From an uncultured Erysipelotrichaceae bacterium (GTDB taxonomy: Bacteria > Bacillota_I > Bacilli_A > Erysipelotrichales > Erysipelotrichaceae): a DNA stretch of 10,621 nt. The position numbers and the translations under genes were made by a program. The stretch spans positions 1-10,621 of the forward strand of contig CALEMD010000176.1 in assembly GCA_937902945.1 (NCBI GenBank), read 5' to 3'. A model generated the notes under the pieces. The model was not told the origin of the DNA. It saw only the letters and a list, made by a program, of their open reading frames with translations, and searched no databases. Shown here piece by piece: positions 1 to 5,426 of this stretch (position 1 is its first letter; each line of letters opens with the position of its first letter).

Positions 1-341
1 ATAAGCATTATCTGATTCTTGATGGTGAGAAGATAGAAGCAGATATTGCCTACAGCAGCATCTACAAGACTGCACAGCATTCCGTGTATATCATAGATAA
101 CTATATTGGCTTGAAGAATGACTGTCCAAAGATTCCAATAACGTTTAAAGAGACCAATGGCAGATGCCATGATCGCTATATTGTCATTGATTATGGCTGT
201 ACGAATGAAGCAGTCTATCATTGCGGAGCATCATCAAAAGATGCGGGCAGAAAGATCACAGCAATTCTGAAAGCAGAGGATAGTGCAATGTATCACTCAG
301 TCATTGATGAGCTTCTTATGAACAATTATCTGAATATTTAA
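1..341 (+). CDS. C-terminal part of an ORF6N/RhuM-like protein with a PLD-like domain (partial, possibly internally deleted)
   Basis: The reading frame is open from the first full codon at base 3 to the TAA at 339-341, so the gene begins upstream of the window; a GTG at 84 is internal. The visible 112 residues begin KHYLILDGEKIEADIAYSSI and end with an HCGASSKDAGRK segment. From memory these match the C-terminal region of ORF6N/RhuM-type proteins of gut Bacillota, which carries an HDRYIVID motif reminiscent of one half of a phospholipase-D-like site. ORF6N domains occur in phage antirepressor-like proteins; the role of this C-terminal region is unclear to me. Between IIDNYIGLK and the PKIPITFKET stretch, I expect about 25-30 more residues in relatives. 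This copy therefore looks shortened in frame and may be non-functional. Family call moderate, deletion call weak. Confidence 0.5.
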   Translation, partial: KHYLILDGEKIEADIAYSSIYKTAQHSVYIIDNYIGLKNDCPKIPITFKETNGRCHDRYIVIDYGCTNEAVYHCGASSKDAGRKITAILKAEDSAMYHSVIDELLMNNYLNI

Positions 342-500
342 ATTCATTAATACAATGGACGCATTGAATGCAGACAGATTCAGCTTTTCTGCAATGCTGC
401 CGGCGGCATATATACTTCTGTTATCTTTCATAATAGCCGTGGATCCTAACATTGAAGCTAAAAAGACAATAGCTAGAAAATTTGCATAGTATTATGTGTC
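342..500. other. Intergenic stretch without a convincing gene
   Basis: Between the partial gene and the terminator of the amino-sugar operon, I see only short open frames. One is a plus-strand frame of 44 codons (355-489) whose middle is hydrophobic, with no Shine-Dalgarno sequence before its ATG. The other is a minus-strand frame (about 297-492) that overlaps the neighbouring gene. Either could be a remnant of a membrane-protein gene. I recognise neither and see no RNA gene. Confidence 0.4.
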
Positions 501-540
501 AAAAAAAGATAGACCATCTGATATTCAGATCAGTCTATCT
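501..540 (-). terminator. Intrinsic terminator of the agaS-EIIA-gatZ operon
   Basis: AGATAGAC (507-514) pairs with GTCTATCT (533-540). An inner ATCTGA/TCAGAT stem (516-521 with 525-530) closes a three-base loop. On the minus strand the stem is followed by seven T residues (complement of 501-507). It lies about 10 bases past the gatZ-like stop codon, where a rho-independent terminator for the operon is expected. Confidence 0.85.
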
Positions 541-549
541 TTCATTCAT

Positions 550-1860
550 TTATAATTCTTCCTGGTGTGTTGCATAGAGATATTCATCAATGGTATTGCC
601 AACACGATCCTTGATCAGTTCTTCTGGTTTGTTTGCCAGCTTCCCTTCTCTTACTTTTGTATATTGGATCGGCATGAACTGACTCAGCAGATTCAGCGGA
701 ACACCATTGCTGAAGTTATTCAGCAGTGTGTGAATGGCTTTCTGTACCTCTTCGGTCGGTATGTAATAGCGGCATCTGTCACTGAAGGAGAACTTTCTCT
801 TTAATGCAATCTCTGCTTCTGTGCCATGGTAGTGCTTCTGCCAGTATTTAGGATCCTGAAGCATTGCCTCTTCTAAGACTTCCATCAGATGACTCTGTTT
901 ATCAGGTGCATCACTGAAAGCTTCTTTCTCCGCAAAAGCCAGTGCAAATAATGCTTCTCTCATGGAGAAAGTAAGTCCTGGACCAACTTTCAGAATGCCA
1001 ACTCCATCTTCTACCAGTTCTCTGAGTTTGATCTTTGTCTGATAGTCCGTGGAATGTCCTTCAAATACAAGATTCGGATACTGCTTGATAGATGCCATCA
1101 AGTCCTTTGCTTTCTCACGGTTATATTCTGTACATCCAGCATCTTTTTCTTCGACACCCGGCTGTACAACGACTGCTATGACATGTTTCCATGCTTCTGA
1201 AAGCCCCTTGTTATCAAAAGCCTTTTCAAAAGCTTTGACTGTTGCCTGAAAATCTTCTTTCTTTGTAACCTGTACACCGATATCCTTAGCGTCCTGTGAA
1301 CCGCCTGGAATTGGAACTTCGCTGCCGACAATATATACCGGATGCAGTGCATTCGGATTCTTCTTCAGCAGTTCCTTATATGTTTCTTCTGCCACAGATG
1401 CCAATTCTGCTCCGCGTCTTGAGATCGTTTCATCACTCAGACGAGCATCAGGATCATCACTTGCCACTTTCATGGAGGTATCAATATGGATCTTTGTAAA
1501 GCCGGCTGCCACATACTGACGGATCAGTTCACGTGACATCTCCATAGCTGAATCTTCAGGATTTGATGCAAATGTCAATGGACCTAGGTGATCTCCGCCT
1601 AGAATAACACGGTCCATAGATATACCGACTTTCTTTGCTAGTCCTTCAACAAATACGACAAAGTCTGCAGGTTTCATACCCGTATAGCCGCCATTCTGGT
1701 CTACCTGGTTGGCGGTTGCTTCTATCAAGGCTACTGAGTTGGTTTCTTTTGCTTTCTGCAATACAGCTTCAAGTACAAAATCGTTGGCAGTGCAGGCTGA
1801 ATAGATGCCTACCGGTTTTCCTGCTTTCTGCATTTCAATTATCTTCAGTAATGGATGCAT
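550..1860 (-). CDS. GatZ/KbaZ/AgaZ family protein (tagatose-bisphosphate aldolase 'non-catalytic subunit', or D-tagatose-6-phosphate 4-epimerase)
   Basis: This 436-residue cytoplasmic TIM-barrel-type protein has the full length of the GatZ/KbaZ/AgaZ family. Family hallmarks are visible: EATANQV near residues 47-53, GGYTGM at 57-62, GGDHLGP at 88-94, HIDTSM at 125-130, GSEVPIPGG at 179-187, and a FEGHSTDYQT segment further on. In E. coli the family is described as a chaperone-like partner of the class II aldolase GatY/KbaY. A GatZ-family enzyme of Agrobacterium has been described as D-tagatose-6-phosphate 4-epimerase, giving fructose-6-phosphate. Here the gene is the last of an agaS-EIIA-gatZ operon with no GatY/KbaY or tagatose-6-P kinase, so I favour the epimerase role, by inference. 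The ATG at 1858-1860 follows AAGGAGAAG on the minus strand with good spacing. Family assignment is firm; the reaction is uncertain. Confidence 0.9.
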   Translation of the reverse strand: MHPLLKIIEMQKAGKPVGIYSACTANDFVLEAVLQKAKETNSVALIEATANQVDQNGGYTGMKPADFVVFVEGLAKKVGISMDRVILGGDHLGPLTFASNPEDSAMEMSRELIRQYVAAGFTKIHIDTSMKVASDDPDARLSDETISRRGAELASVAEETYKELLKKNPNALHPVYIVGSEVPIPGGSQDAKDIGVQVTKKEDFQATVKAFEKAFDNKGLSEAWKHVIAVVVQPGVEEKDAGCTEYNREKAKDLMASIKQYPNLVFEGHSTDYQTKIKLRELVEDGVGILKVGPGLTFSMREALFALAFAEKEAFSDAPDKQSHLMEVLEEAMLQDPKYWQKHYHGTEAEIALKRKFSFSDRCRYYIPTEEVQKAIHTLLNNFSNGVPLNLLSQFMPIQYTKVREGKLANKPEELIKDRVGNTIDEYLYATHQEEL

Positions 1861-1878
1861 ATTCTTCTCCTTCTGAAA

Positions 1879-1898
1879 GAGCCCATATTGCAGGGCTC
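1879..1898 (-). other. GC-rich hairpin between EIIA and gatZ-like genes
   Basis: GAGCCC (1879-1884) and GGGCTC (1893-1898) form a perfect 6-bp stem with an 8-base loop. It lies in the 45-bp gap between the EIIA stop and the gatZ-like start, just upstream of the gatZ Shine-Dalgarno sequence. On the minus strand only three T residues follow, so it is too weak for a standard terminator. It may lower downstream expression, protect the mRNA end or affect gatZ translation. Confidence 0.4.
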
Positions 1899-1905
1899 CT
1901 CATTT

Positions 1906-2337
1906 TTATATTCCGTCGGTTGCTTCTTCCTGCTGACGCTCTGCAAATGCATATCGCATAACCTGATCTTTACCTGTTGTGATAGCCATATTGCACAGAC
2001 TGTCCATTTCTTCAATAAACGTTCTAGCTGTCGCAATCTCAAGAATCATGCCTAGATTGCTGCCGGACATCACTTCGATATTCTCCGGTCTGCTCATCTT
2101 GATTTCAACTGCTGTCTTGAATGGTGAACCGCCAACTAGATCGCTGAAGACGATGACTCCTTCACAATCCTTCATGGAATCAATTGCATCATTCAGATTC
2201 TTTGCCAGATTCTCGGTGCTGTCTCCTTCCGGAAAATCCACTGCTTTAAAATGCTCTGGTGTTCCGGCGATCAGCTTCACACTGCTCATCATCCCTGTTG
2301 CGAAGTTTCCGTGACCTGTAAGAATTATTCCTATCAT
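1906..2337 (-). CDS. PTS mannose-family EIIA component (AgaF/ManX-type)
   Basis: This 143-residue cytoplasmic protein has the size of a free-standing EIIA domain of the mannose/fructose/sorbose PTS family. It opens MIGIILTGHGNFATGM. His9 in TGHGNFA is the expected phosphorylation site, which would take phosphate from HPr and pass it to an EIIB partner. A SDLVGGSPF segment near residues 65-73 is also typical. Its place between agaS and a gatZ-like gene points to galactosamine or N-acetylgalactosamine as the sugar (AgaF-like role), by inference. No EIIB, EIIC or EIID gene is in the window, so partners must lie elsewhere or it may act in regulation. The minus strand shows AGGAGG seven bases before the ATG; the start lies 11 bases downstream of the agaS stop. 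Confidence 0.9.
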   Translation of the reverse strand: MIGIILTGHGNFATGMMSSVKLIAGTPEHFKAVDFPEGDSTENLAKNLNDAIDSMKDCEGVIVFSDLVGGSPFKTAVEIKMSRPENIEVMSGSNLGMILEIATARTFIEEMDSLCNMAITTGKDQVMRYAFAERQQEEATDGI

Positions 2338-2348
2338 GTGTTTTCCTC

Positions 2349-3524
2349 CTATCGGGTATATGGATGGATAATGACACCCTTGACTACACGGTTGACTTCA
2401 CCTGTCGGGCATGGATTATCCGGTGTGATATTCAGTGAAAGAGATTTAGCAATTGCAATAATCTGTGCAACTAGAATATAATCCAATCCTAAGAAGATAT
2501 TGTCTGAAACTGTCTCATCATTGAATGATACAAAGTAATCAGTCATATTGGCAATCTCTTCATCATAGGATGCAGATACAGCTAGAATTCTGTTTCCTTT
2601 TCTCTGTGCACTCATTTCCTTAATAATGTCATATTCATACTGGCGGCTGTATGCATTGTTGCTCATATAGACAACAGTCAGTGTTGAATCATCAATGATT
2701 GACTTAGGTCCATGTCTGAATCCCATTGGTGTATCATACATGGTTACAACTTTTCCGGCTGTCAGTTCAAGCATCTTCAATGCAGATTCCTGTGCTGTGC
2801 CCTTCAGTGTGTTTGCGCCAAGATAAACAATTCTCTTGAAATCATAATCATGAACGAGATTGAACAGATTGGTGTAATCATCGCTGACCATCTTCTCTGC
2901 AGAAGCAATCACCGGTTCAAGTTCCTTCTTCATTTCGTCCAGTCTATCCAGATTGAAGCAGAGCAGACATGCTAGATACATGTTGGAATAGCTTGAAGTC
3001 ATTGCGAAGCTCTGGTCATTTGTTTCATCTGTCAGATCAATTGCAAAGTAGTTGTGATGTGTTTCTGCCAGTTTTGACAGAGCACCATTCTTATTGCATG
3101 TAATAAACAGATGATGAATATGTTCGCACTGTTCATTGGCAACTTCAACACTTGCGACAGATTCAGGTGAATTTCCTGAACGGGCAAAGTTGATCAGAAG
3201 CGTAGGCTTTGTCTTTGACAGATAGTTAGCAGGCGTAGCTACTAAGTCTGTTGTGCCATATGATTTTACCTTGTAGTCAAGGCGTTTGCCAAGATAGGAA
3301 TACAATGCATTTCCTACAAACTCCGATGTTCCGGCACCTGTCAGAATAATGTCAAAGTCTGGTTCGTCTGTTGTCTTCTTGATAAATGCATCTATCTGAT
3401 CCTTCATTGCTTCTATCTGGCCAATTGTCTTCTTCCATGTGTTTGGCTGCTGATGAATTTCTGTGGCGGTAAATGTGCAGTGCTTTGTTTCCATTGCTGC
3501 TGAATCCATTCCGAATACTGTCAT
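2349..3524 (-). CDS. agaS: AgaS family SIS-domain protein, D-galactosamine-6-phosphate deaminase/isomerase
   Basis: This 391-residue protein matches the AgaS family length and carries two sugar-isomerase (SIS) domains. In the first, residues 63-68 read GAGTSE and 113-122 read FARSGNSPES, the phosphosugar-binding loop. An ETNDQSFAMTSS stretch (167-178) is typical of AgaS. The second SIS half contains LGANTLKGTAQESALKMLEL and a GFRHGPKS motif, also diagnostic. AgaS converts galactosamine-6-phosphate to tagatose-6-phosphate and ammonia in the Aga pathway. I chose the ATG at 3522-3524 because GGAGG lies eight to nine bases upstream on the minus strand and the protein then starts like its relatives. 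The in-frame ATG at 3608 lies upstream of the promoter -35 and would add 28 unrelated residues. It is the first gene of the operon. No deacetylase (AgaA/NagA) is adjacent, so free galactosamine may be the substrate, or the deacetylase lies elsewhere. Confidence 0.92.
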   Translation of the reverse strand: MTVFGMDSAAMETKHCTFTATEIHQQPNTWKKTIGQIEAMKDQIDAFIKKTTDEPDFDIILTGAGTSEFVGNALYSYLGKRLDYKVKSYGTTDLVATPANYLSKTKPTLLINFARSGNSPESVASVEVANEQCEHIHHLFITCNKNGALSKLAETHHNYFAIDLTDETNDQSFAMTSSYSNMYLACLLCFNLDRLDEMKKELEPVIASAEKMVSDDYTNLFNLVHDYDFKRIVYLGANTLKGTAQESALKMLELTAGKVVTMYDTPMGFRHGPKSIIDDSTLTVVYMSNNAYSRQYEYDIIKEMSAQRKGNRILAVSASYDEEIANMTDYFVSFNDETVSDNIFLGLDYILVAQIIAIAKSLSLNITPDNPCPTGEVNRVVKGVIIHPYTR

Positions 3525-3558
3525 TTTTAATATCCTCCATTCTTCTTTTGTCAATTGA

Positions 3559-3587
3559 ATTGTATACTTTTTGGTATGTCCACTCAA
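3559..3587 (-). promoter_or_regulatory. Promoter of the agaS operon (sigma-A type)
   Basis: On the minus strand TTGAGT (complement of 3582-3587) and TACAAT (complement of 3559-3564) are separated by exactly 17 bases. They match the vegetative consensus at 4/6 and 5/6 positions. The spacer contains an ATAC-CAAAAA-GTAT inverted repeat (3564-3577), a possible operator. Transcription would start near 3552, leaving a short leader with the agaS ribosome-binding site. Confidence 0.65.
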
Positions 3588-3634
3588 TATCACAGACGAA
3601 ATGTACAAACGCTTAGTGTAAAAAGGTAACTGAA

Positions 3635-3648
3635 CGGAACCGTTTTCA
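3635..3648. promoter_or_regulatory. Candidate cre (CcpA) site in the divergent promoter region
   Basis: The bases CGGAACCGTTTTCA match the Bacillota cre consensus TGWNANCGNTNWCA except at positions 1 and 3, with a perfect right half CGTTTTCA. The site lies between the divergent promoters of agaS and the 3707 gene. Catabolite control of an amino-sugar operon would make sense, but it sits about 50 bases upstream of the agaS -35 box, an unusual place for direct repression. It overlaps an ACCGT-TTTC-ACGGT inverted repeat (3639-3652). This is pattern matching only. Confidence 0.35.
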
Positions 3649-3656
3649 CGGTAAAA

Positions 3657-3685
3657 TGGTAATGGACATTATTTCCGATTATAAT
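3657..3685 (+). promoter_or_regulatory. Promoter for the 3707-4920 gene pair
   Basis: A perfect TATAAT -10 box lies at 3680-3685. Seventeen bases upstream the -35 position reads TGGTAA (3657-3662), a weak match, so an activator may help. Transcription would begin near 3692, giving a leader of about 15 bases that holds AGGAG (3695-3699) seven bases before the ATG at 3707. This rules out the in-frame ATG at 3656 as the start, because it lies upstream of the expected transcript. Confidence 0.65.
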
Positions 3686-3706
3686 AGACAAATAAGGAGT
3701 TTGATT

Positions 3707-4234
3707 ATGTACAGTAATGATGATGCACCACTGAATGGAATGAACATCTACCGCAATAAAAAAGGGCAGGTAATATACTATGACCGTTTCCGCAAAAACG
3801 GCTATATTATTTCACCTGAAAAAGAAAAACAGTATCGTATTTATTCCAACCGCCTGCTGTTTGCAGTTCTTGCGGTTATCCTGATCGGCAATTTCTTCTT
3901 AAGCTGGAGAAACAGTTTCTTTGTTGGCGTGATTCTTTATATTCTCCTGGAAGTGATTTTCCGCTTCCGCTATCTGCCTTCATGCACAACAGTTCCTGGT
4001 TTCGTACCTGAGAAAAGAGAAAGCCTTGTACTGCAGCTTTCAAGAATCCCGCGCAATAAAATCATTACAAAGATTCTTCTGTTCATCGCCCTTGGCGTCC
4101 TTCTGATTCTGAATGCAGCTGAACAGAACTATACGGACTGGGGCCTGTGGCTCTCCTATGGATTCAGCGTTGCATCATTCTTTATGTCTGCTTTGAATGT
4201 CGCTGCATTGCTTCGCTCGAATAAGGAGAAATAG
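3707..4234 (+). CDS. Uncharacterised four-helix membrane protein
   Basis: I do not recognise this 175-residue protein. A polar N-terminus of about 48 residues (MYSNDDAPLNGMNIYRNKKG onward), rich in Tyr, Lys and Arg, precedes hydrophobic helices at about 50-66, 70-88, 119-137 and 146-169. Between helices 2 and 3 lies a charged loop with RFRYLP and LSRIPRNK. With no signal peptide, and with Arg/Lys flanking the helices, both ends are probably cytoplasmic. The layout would fit a small membrane partner or sensor, but no enzymatic motif is visible. The start at 3707 is set by AGGAG seven bases upstream and a perfect -10 box at 3680. The stop is two bases before the next gene, so the two are surely co-transcribed and perhaps work together. 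Confidence 0.75.
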   Translation: MYSNDDAPLNGMNIYRNKKGQVIYYDRFRKNGYIISPEKEKQYRIYSNRLLFAVLAVILIGNFFLSWRNSFFVGVILYILLEVIFRFRYLPSCTTVPGFVPEKRESLVLQLSRIPRNKIITKILLFIALGVLLILNAAEQNYTDWGLWLSYGFSVASFFMSALNVAALLRSNKEK

Positions 4235-4236
4235 AC

Positions 4237-4920
4237 ATGAATGCATGGGGATGTGTCATTATCATTGTCGTTTCGGTCTGTATCTTTGCCGGCTTGAGCA
4301 TCTACAGAAACAAGCTCATGAAGAAACTGTCCAAGCTTCTATATGTAGATAATAAGCCGCAGGAATTTCTTGACCAGATCAATGGTATATGGGGAAAAAT
4401 ATTCTTCTCAAAATCAATCCGTCAGTTTCAATCTTTGGATGCATACATACTTCTGCAGGATTATGATCACGCTGAGCAGCTGATGCATGATCTCGAAGGA
4501 CAGAAACTCTCCTACGGATCAAAGATCAATCTTTATGAAAAGGAAACACAGTACTTCATACAGAATGGCAAATATGAAGAAGGAAGAAAAGCAAACTCAA
4601 CTCTTCAGGAATTAGGCAGACAGATATCTGATCCGCGTATGGACAGCATTCTCGATGAATGCGGAACTTTGGTTAAGGTATATGCAGACAGAGACGGATC
4701 ACAGGCACATCATCTTGTAGAAAAAGGTGATGCTGTAGAACAGAAATCAATGAAAGGCCTCTATTACTATCAGGCTGCTAAATGCTACTGGTACCAGAAA
4801 GATAAGGCCAATACAGATAAGTATCTTAAGAAAGCACAGCTGAATCTGTGCGGATCTGAAACCTGGGATAAGCACCTTGAAAAGTGCATGCGTGATTATT
4901 CCGCATTGGATGAGCGCTGA
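4237..4920 (+). CDS. Uncharacterised membrane-anchored helical (TPR-like) protein
   Basis: This 227-residue protein is not one I recognise. It begins with a single hydrophobic helix (about residues 4-22) followed by RNKLMKKLSK, a positive flank that places the rest of the protein in the cytoplasm. The remaining 200 residues look all-helical, with paired amphipathic stretches such as AYILLQDYDHAEQLMHDLEG, YFIQNGKYEEGRKANSTL and GLYYYQAAKCYWYQKDKANT. These have the spacing and small/large residue pattern of tetratricopeptide-like repeats, suggesting a scaffold for protein contacts. An AAGGAG sequence eight bases before the ATG overlaps the end of the upstream gene, and only two bases separate the genes. 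A strong terminator follows within 20 bases, so the operon has two genes. The TPR assignment is by eye and moderate to weak. Confidence 0.75.
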   Translation: MNAWGCVIIIVVSVCIFAGLSIYRNKLMKKLSKLLYVDNKPQEFLDQINGIWGKIFFSKSIRQFQSLDAYILLQDYDHAEQLMHDLEGQKLSYGSKINLYEKETQYFIQNGKYEEGRKANSTLQELGRQISDPRMDSILDECGTLVKVYADRDGSQAHHLVEKGDAVEQKSMKGLYYYQAAKCYWYQKDKANTDKYLKKAQLNLCGSETWDKHLEKCMRDYSALDER

Positions 4921-4937
4921 TTCAAAACTTTACTTCT

Positions 4938-4961
4938 AACCCTTCCGCGGAAGGGTTTTTT
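4938..4961 (+). terminator. Intrinsic terminator of the 3707-4920 operon
   Basis: AACCCTTCCG followed by CGGAAGGGTT (4938-4957) is a perfect 20-base palindrome. Six T residues (4956-4961) end it. It begins 18 bases after the stop of the upstream gene and separates this pair from the zinc operon promoter, whose -35 starts at 4963. Confidence 0.92.
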
Positions 4962-4962
4962 C

Positions 4963-4991
4963 TTGACTGAACCAACACACAGAACTAATAT
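4963..4991 (+). promoter_or_regulatory. Promoter of the zinc-uptake operon
   Basis: TTGACT (4963-4968) and TAATAT (4986-4991) are separated by 17 bases. The -35 matches the vegetative consensus at five of six positions and the -10 at four of six. The promoter starts immediately after the preceding terminator and its -10 box touches the Fur-type inverted repeat at 4990-5012, as expected for repression by the first gene's product. Confidence 0.65.
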
Positions 4992-5012
4992 GGAAATGGT
5001 TTTCATTTTCAT
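4990..5012. promoter_or_regulatory. Fur/Zur-type operator in front of the zinc operon
   Basis: ATGGAAATG (4990-4998) and CATTTTCAT (5004-5012) are 9-base inverted arms with one mismatch, separated by GTTTT. Viewed as a 19-mer (4992-5010), 13 positions agree with the classical Fur box GATAATGATAATCATTATC. The repeat covers the end of the -10 box and the transcription start region, so a bound regulator would block RNA polymerase. The most economical reading is autoregulation by the Fur-family protein encoded just downstream, in response to zinc. Confidence 0.6.
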
Positions 5013-5024
5013 AAAGGAGCAGCT

Positions 5025-5426
5025 ATGAAACAGAGAAATGCATATCAGACCAAGCAGACCGCTGAAATACTGCAATATCTTGAGTCTATTCCGAATAAGC
5101 ACGTAACCGTGTCAGAGATCTGCACGGCATTAAAAGATAAGGATATATCCATCGGAACCACAACTGTATACAGACATCTGGAAAAGCTGGCAGCAGATGG
5201 TTTGGTAACTCGGTATGTTGTCAATGGTTCCAGCAGCGCATATTTTGAATACACGCATCCATCGGTTAATTCCTATTATCATTTTCAATGTGAGAAATGC
5301 CATCGGCTGATGCATATACCAGCCAGTTCAGTCAATTCTGACGGCAGTGGATTCAGCATTGATCCGATGAAGACCGTTCTATACGGCATATGCGATGACT
5401 GCGCAAAAAAGGAAGGGAAGAAATGA
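5025..5426 (+). CDS. Fur-family metal-responsive repressor, probably Zur-like
   Basis: This 133-residue protein has the usual Fur-family length and two-domain layout. Residues 1-80 form the winged-helix DNA-binding domain, with a recognition-helix region ISIGTTTVYRHLEKLAADGL (41-60). The dimerisation domain carries the CxxC pairs C89/C92 and C123/C126, the structural Cys4 zinc site. His86, His93 and His97 lie nearby as possible sensing ligands. A His usually present before the last CxxC pair appears to be Met115 here. Family members are cytoplasmic repressors that bind DNA when metal-loaded. Its position at the head of a zinc-type ABC transporter operon, behind a Fur-like inverted repeat, argues for Zur rather than Fur or PerR. 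AAGGAG sits six bases before the ATG. The end overlaps the next gene by four bases (ATGA). Confidence 0.88.
   Translation: MKQRNAYQTKQTAEILQYLESIPNKHVTVSEICTALKDKDISIGTTTVYRHLEKLAADGLVTRYVVNGSSSAYFEYTHPSVNSYYHFQCEKCHRLMHIPASSVNSDGSGFSIDPMKTVLYGICDDCAKKEGKK

Noticed and set aside
355..489. Plus-strand open frame of 44 codons with a hydrophobic middle, a possible small membrane protein
   Set aside because: No Shine-Dalgarno sequence before the ATG, no promoter seen, and a competing open frame on the other strand. Most likely chance or a gene remnant.
297..492. Minus-strand open frame of about 64 codons, partly hydrophobic, resembling a piece of a membrane transporter
   Set aside because: It overlaps the plus-strand partial gene, lacks a ribosome-binding site and start context, and I could not match it to a family.
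1049..1249. Plus-strand open frames inside the agaS-EIIA-gatZ genes (this one and similar ones)
   Set aside because: They lie antisense to well-supported family genes, have no ribosome-binding sites and no recognisable domains.
3604..3617. Another cre-like match around TACAAACGCTTAGT
   Set aside because: Too many mismatches at fixed cre positions on both strands.
3656..3675. Second Fur/Zur-like repeat (ATGGTAATG with CATTATTTC) before the membrane pair
   Set aside because: The arms match only over five bases and their spacing is two bases, not five as in the zinc operon operator. Not enough to claim zinc control of this operon.
3656..3679. Upstream ATG at 3656 as the start of the four-helix membrane protein, adding 17 residues
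   Set aside because: It precedes the perfect -10 box at 3680-3685 and lacks a Shine-Dalgarno sequence; the ATG at 3707 has AGGAG at ideal spacing.
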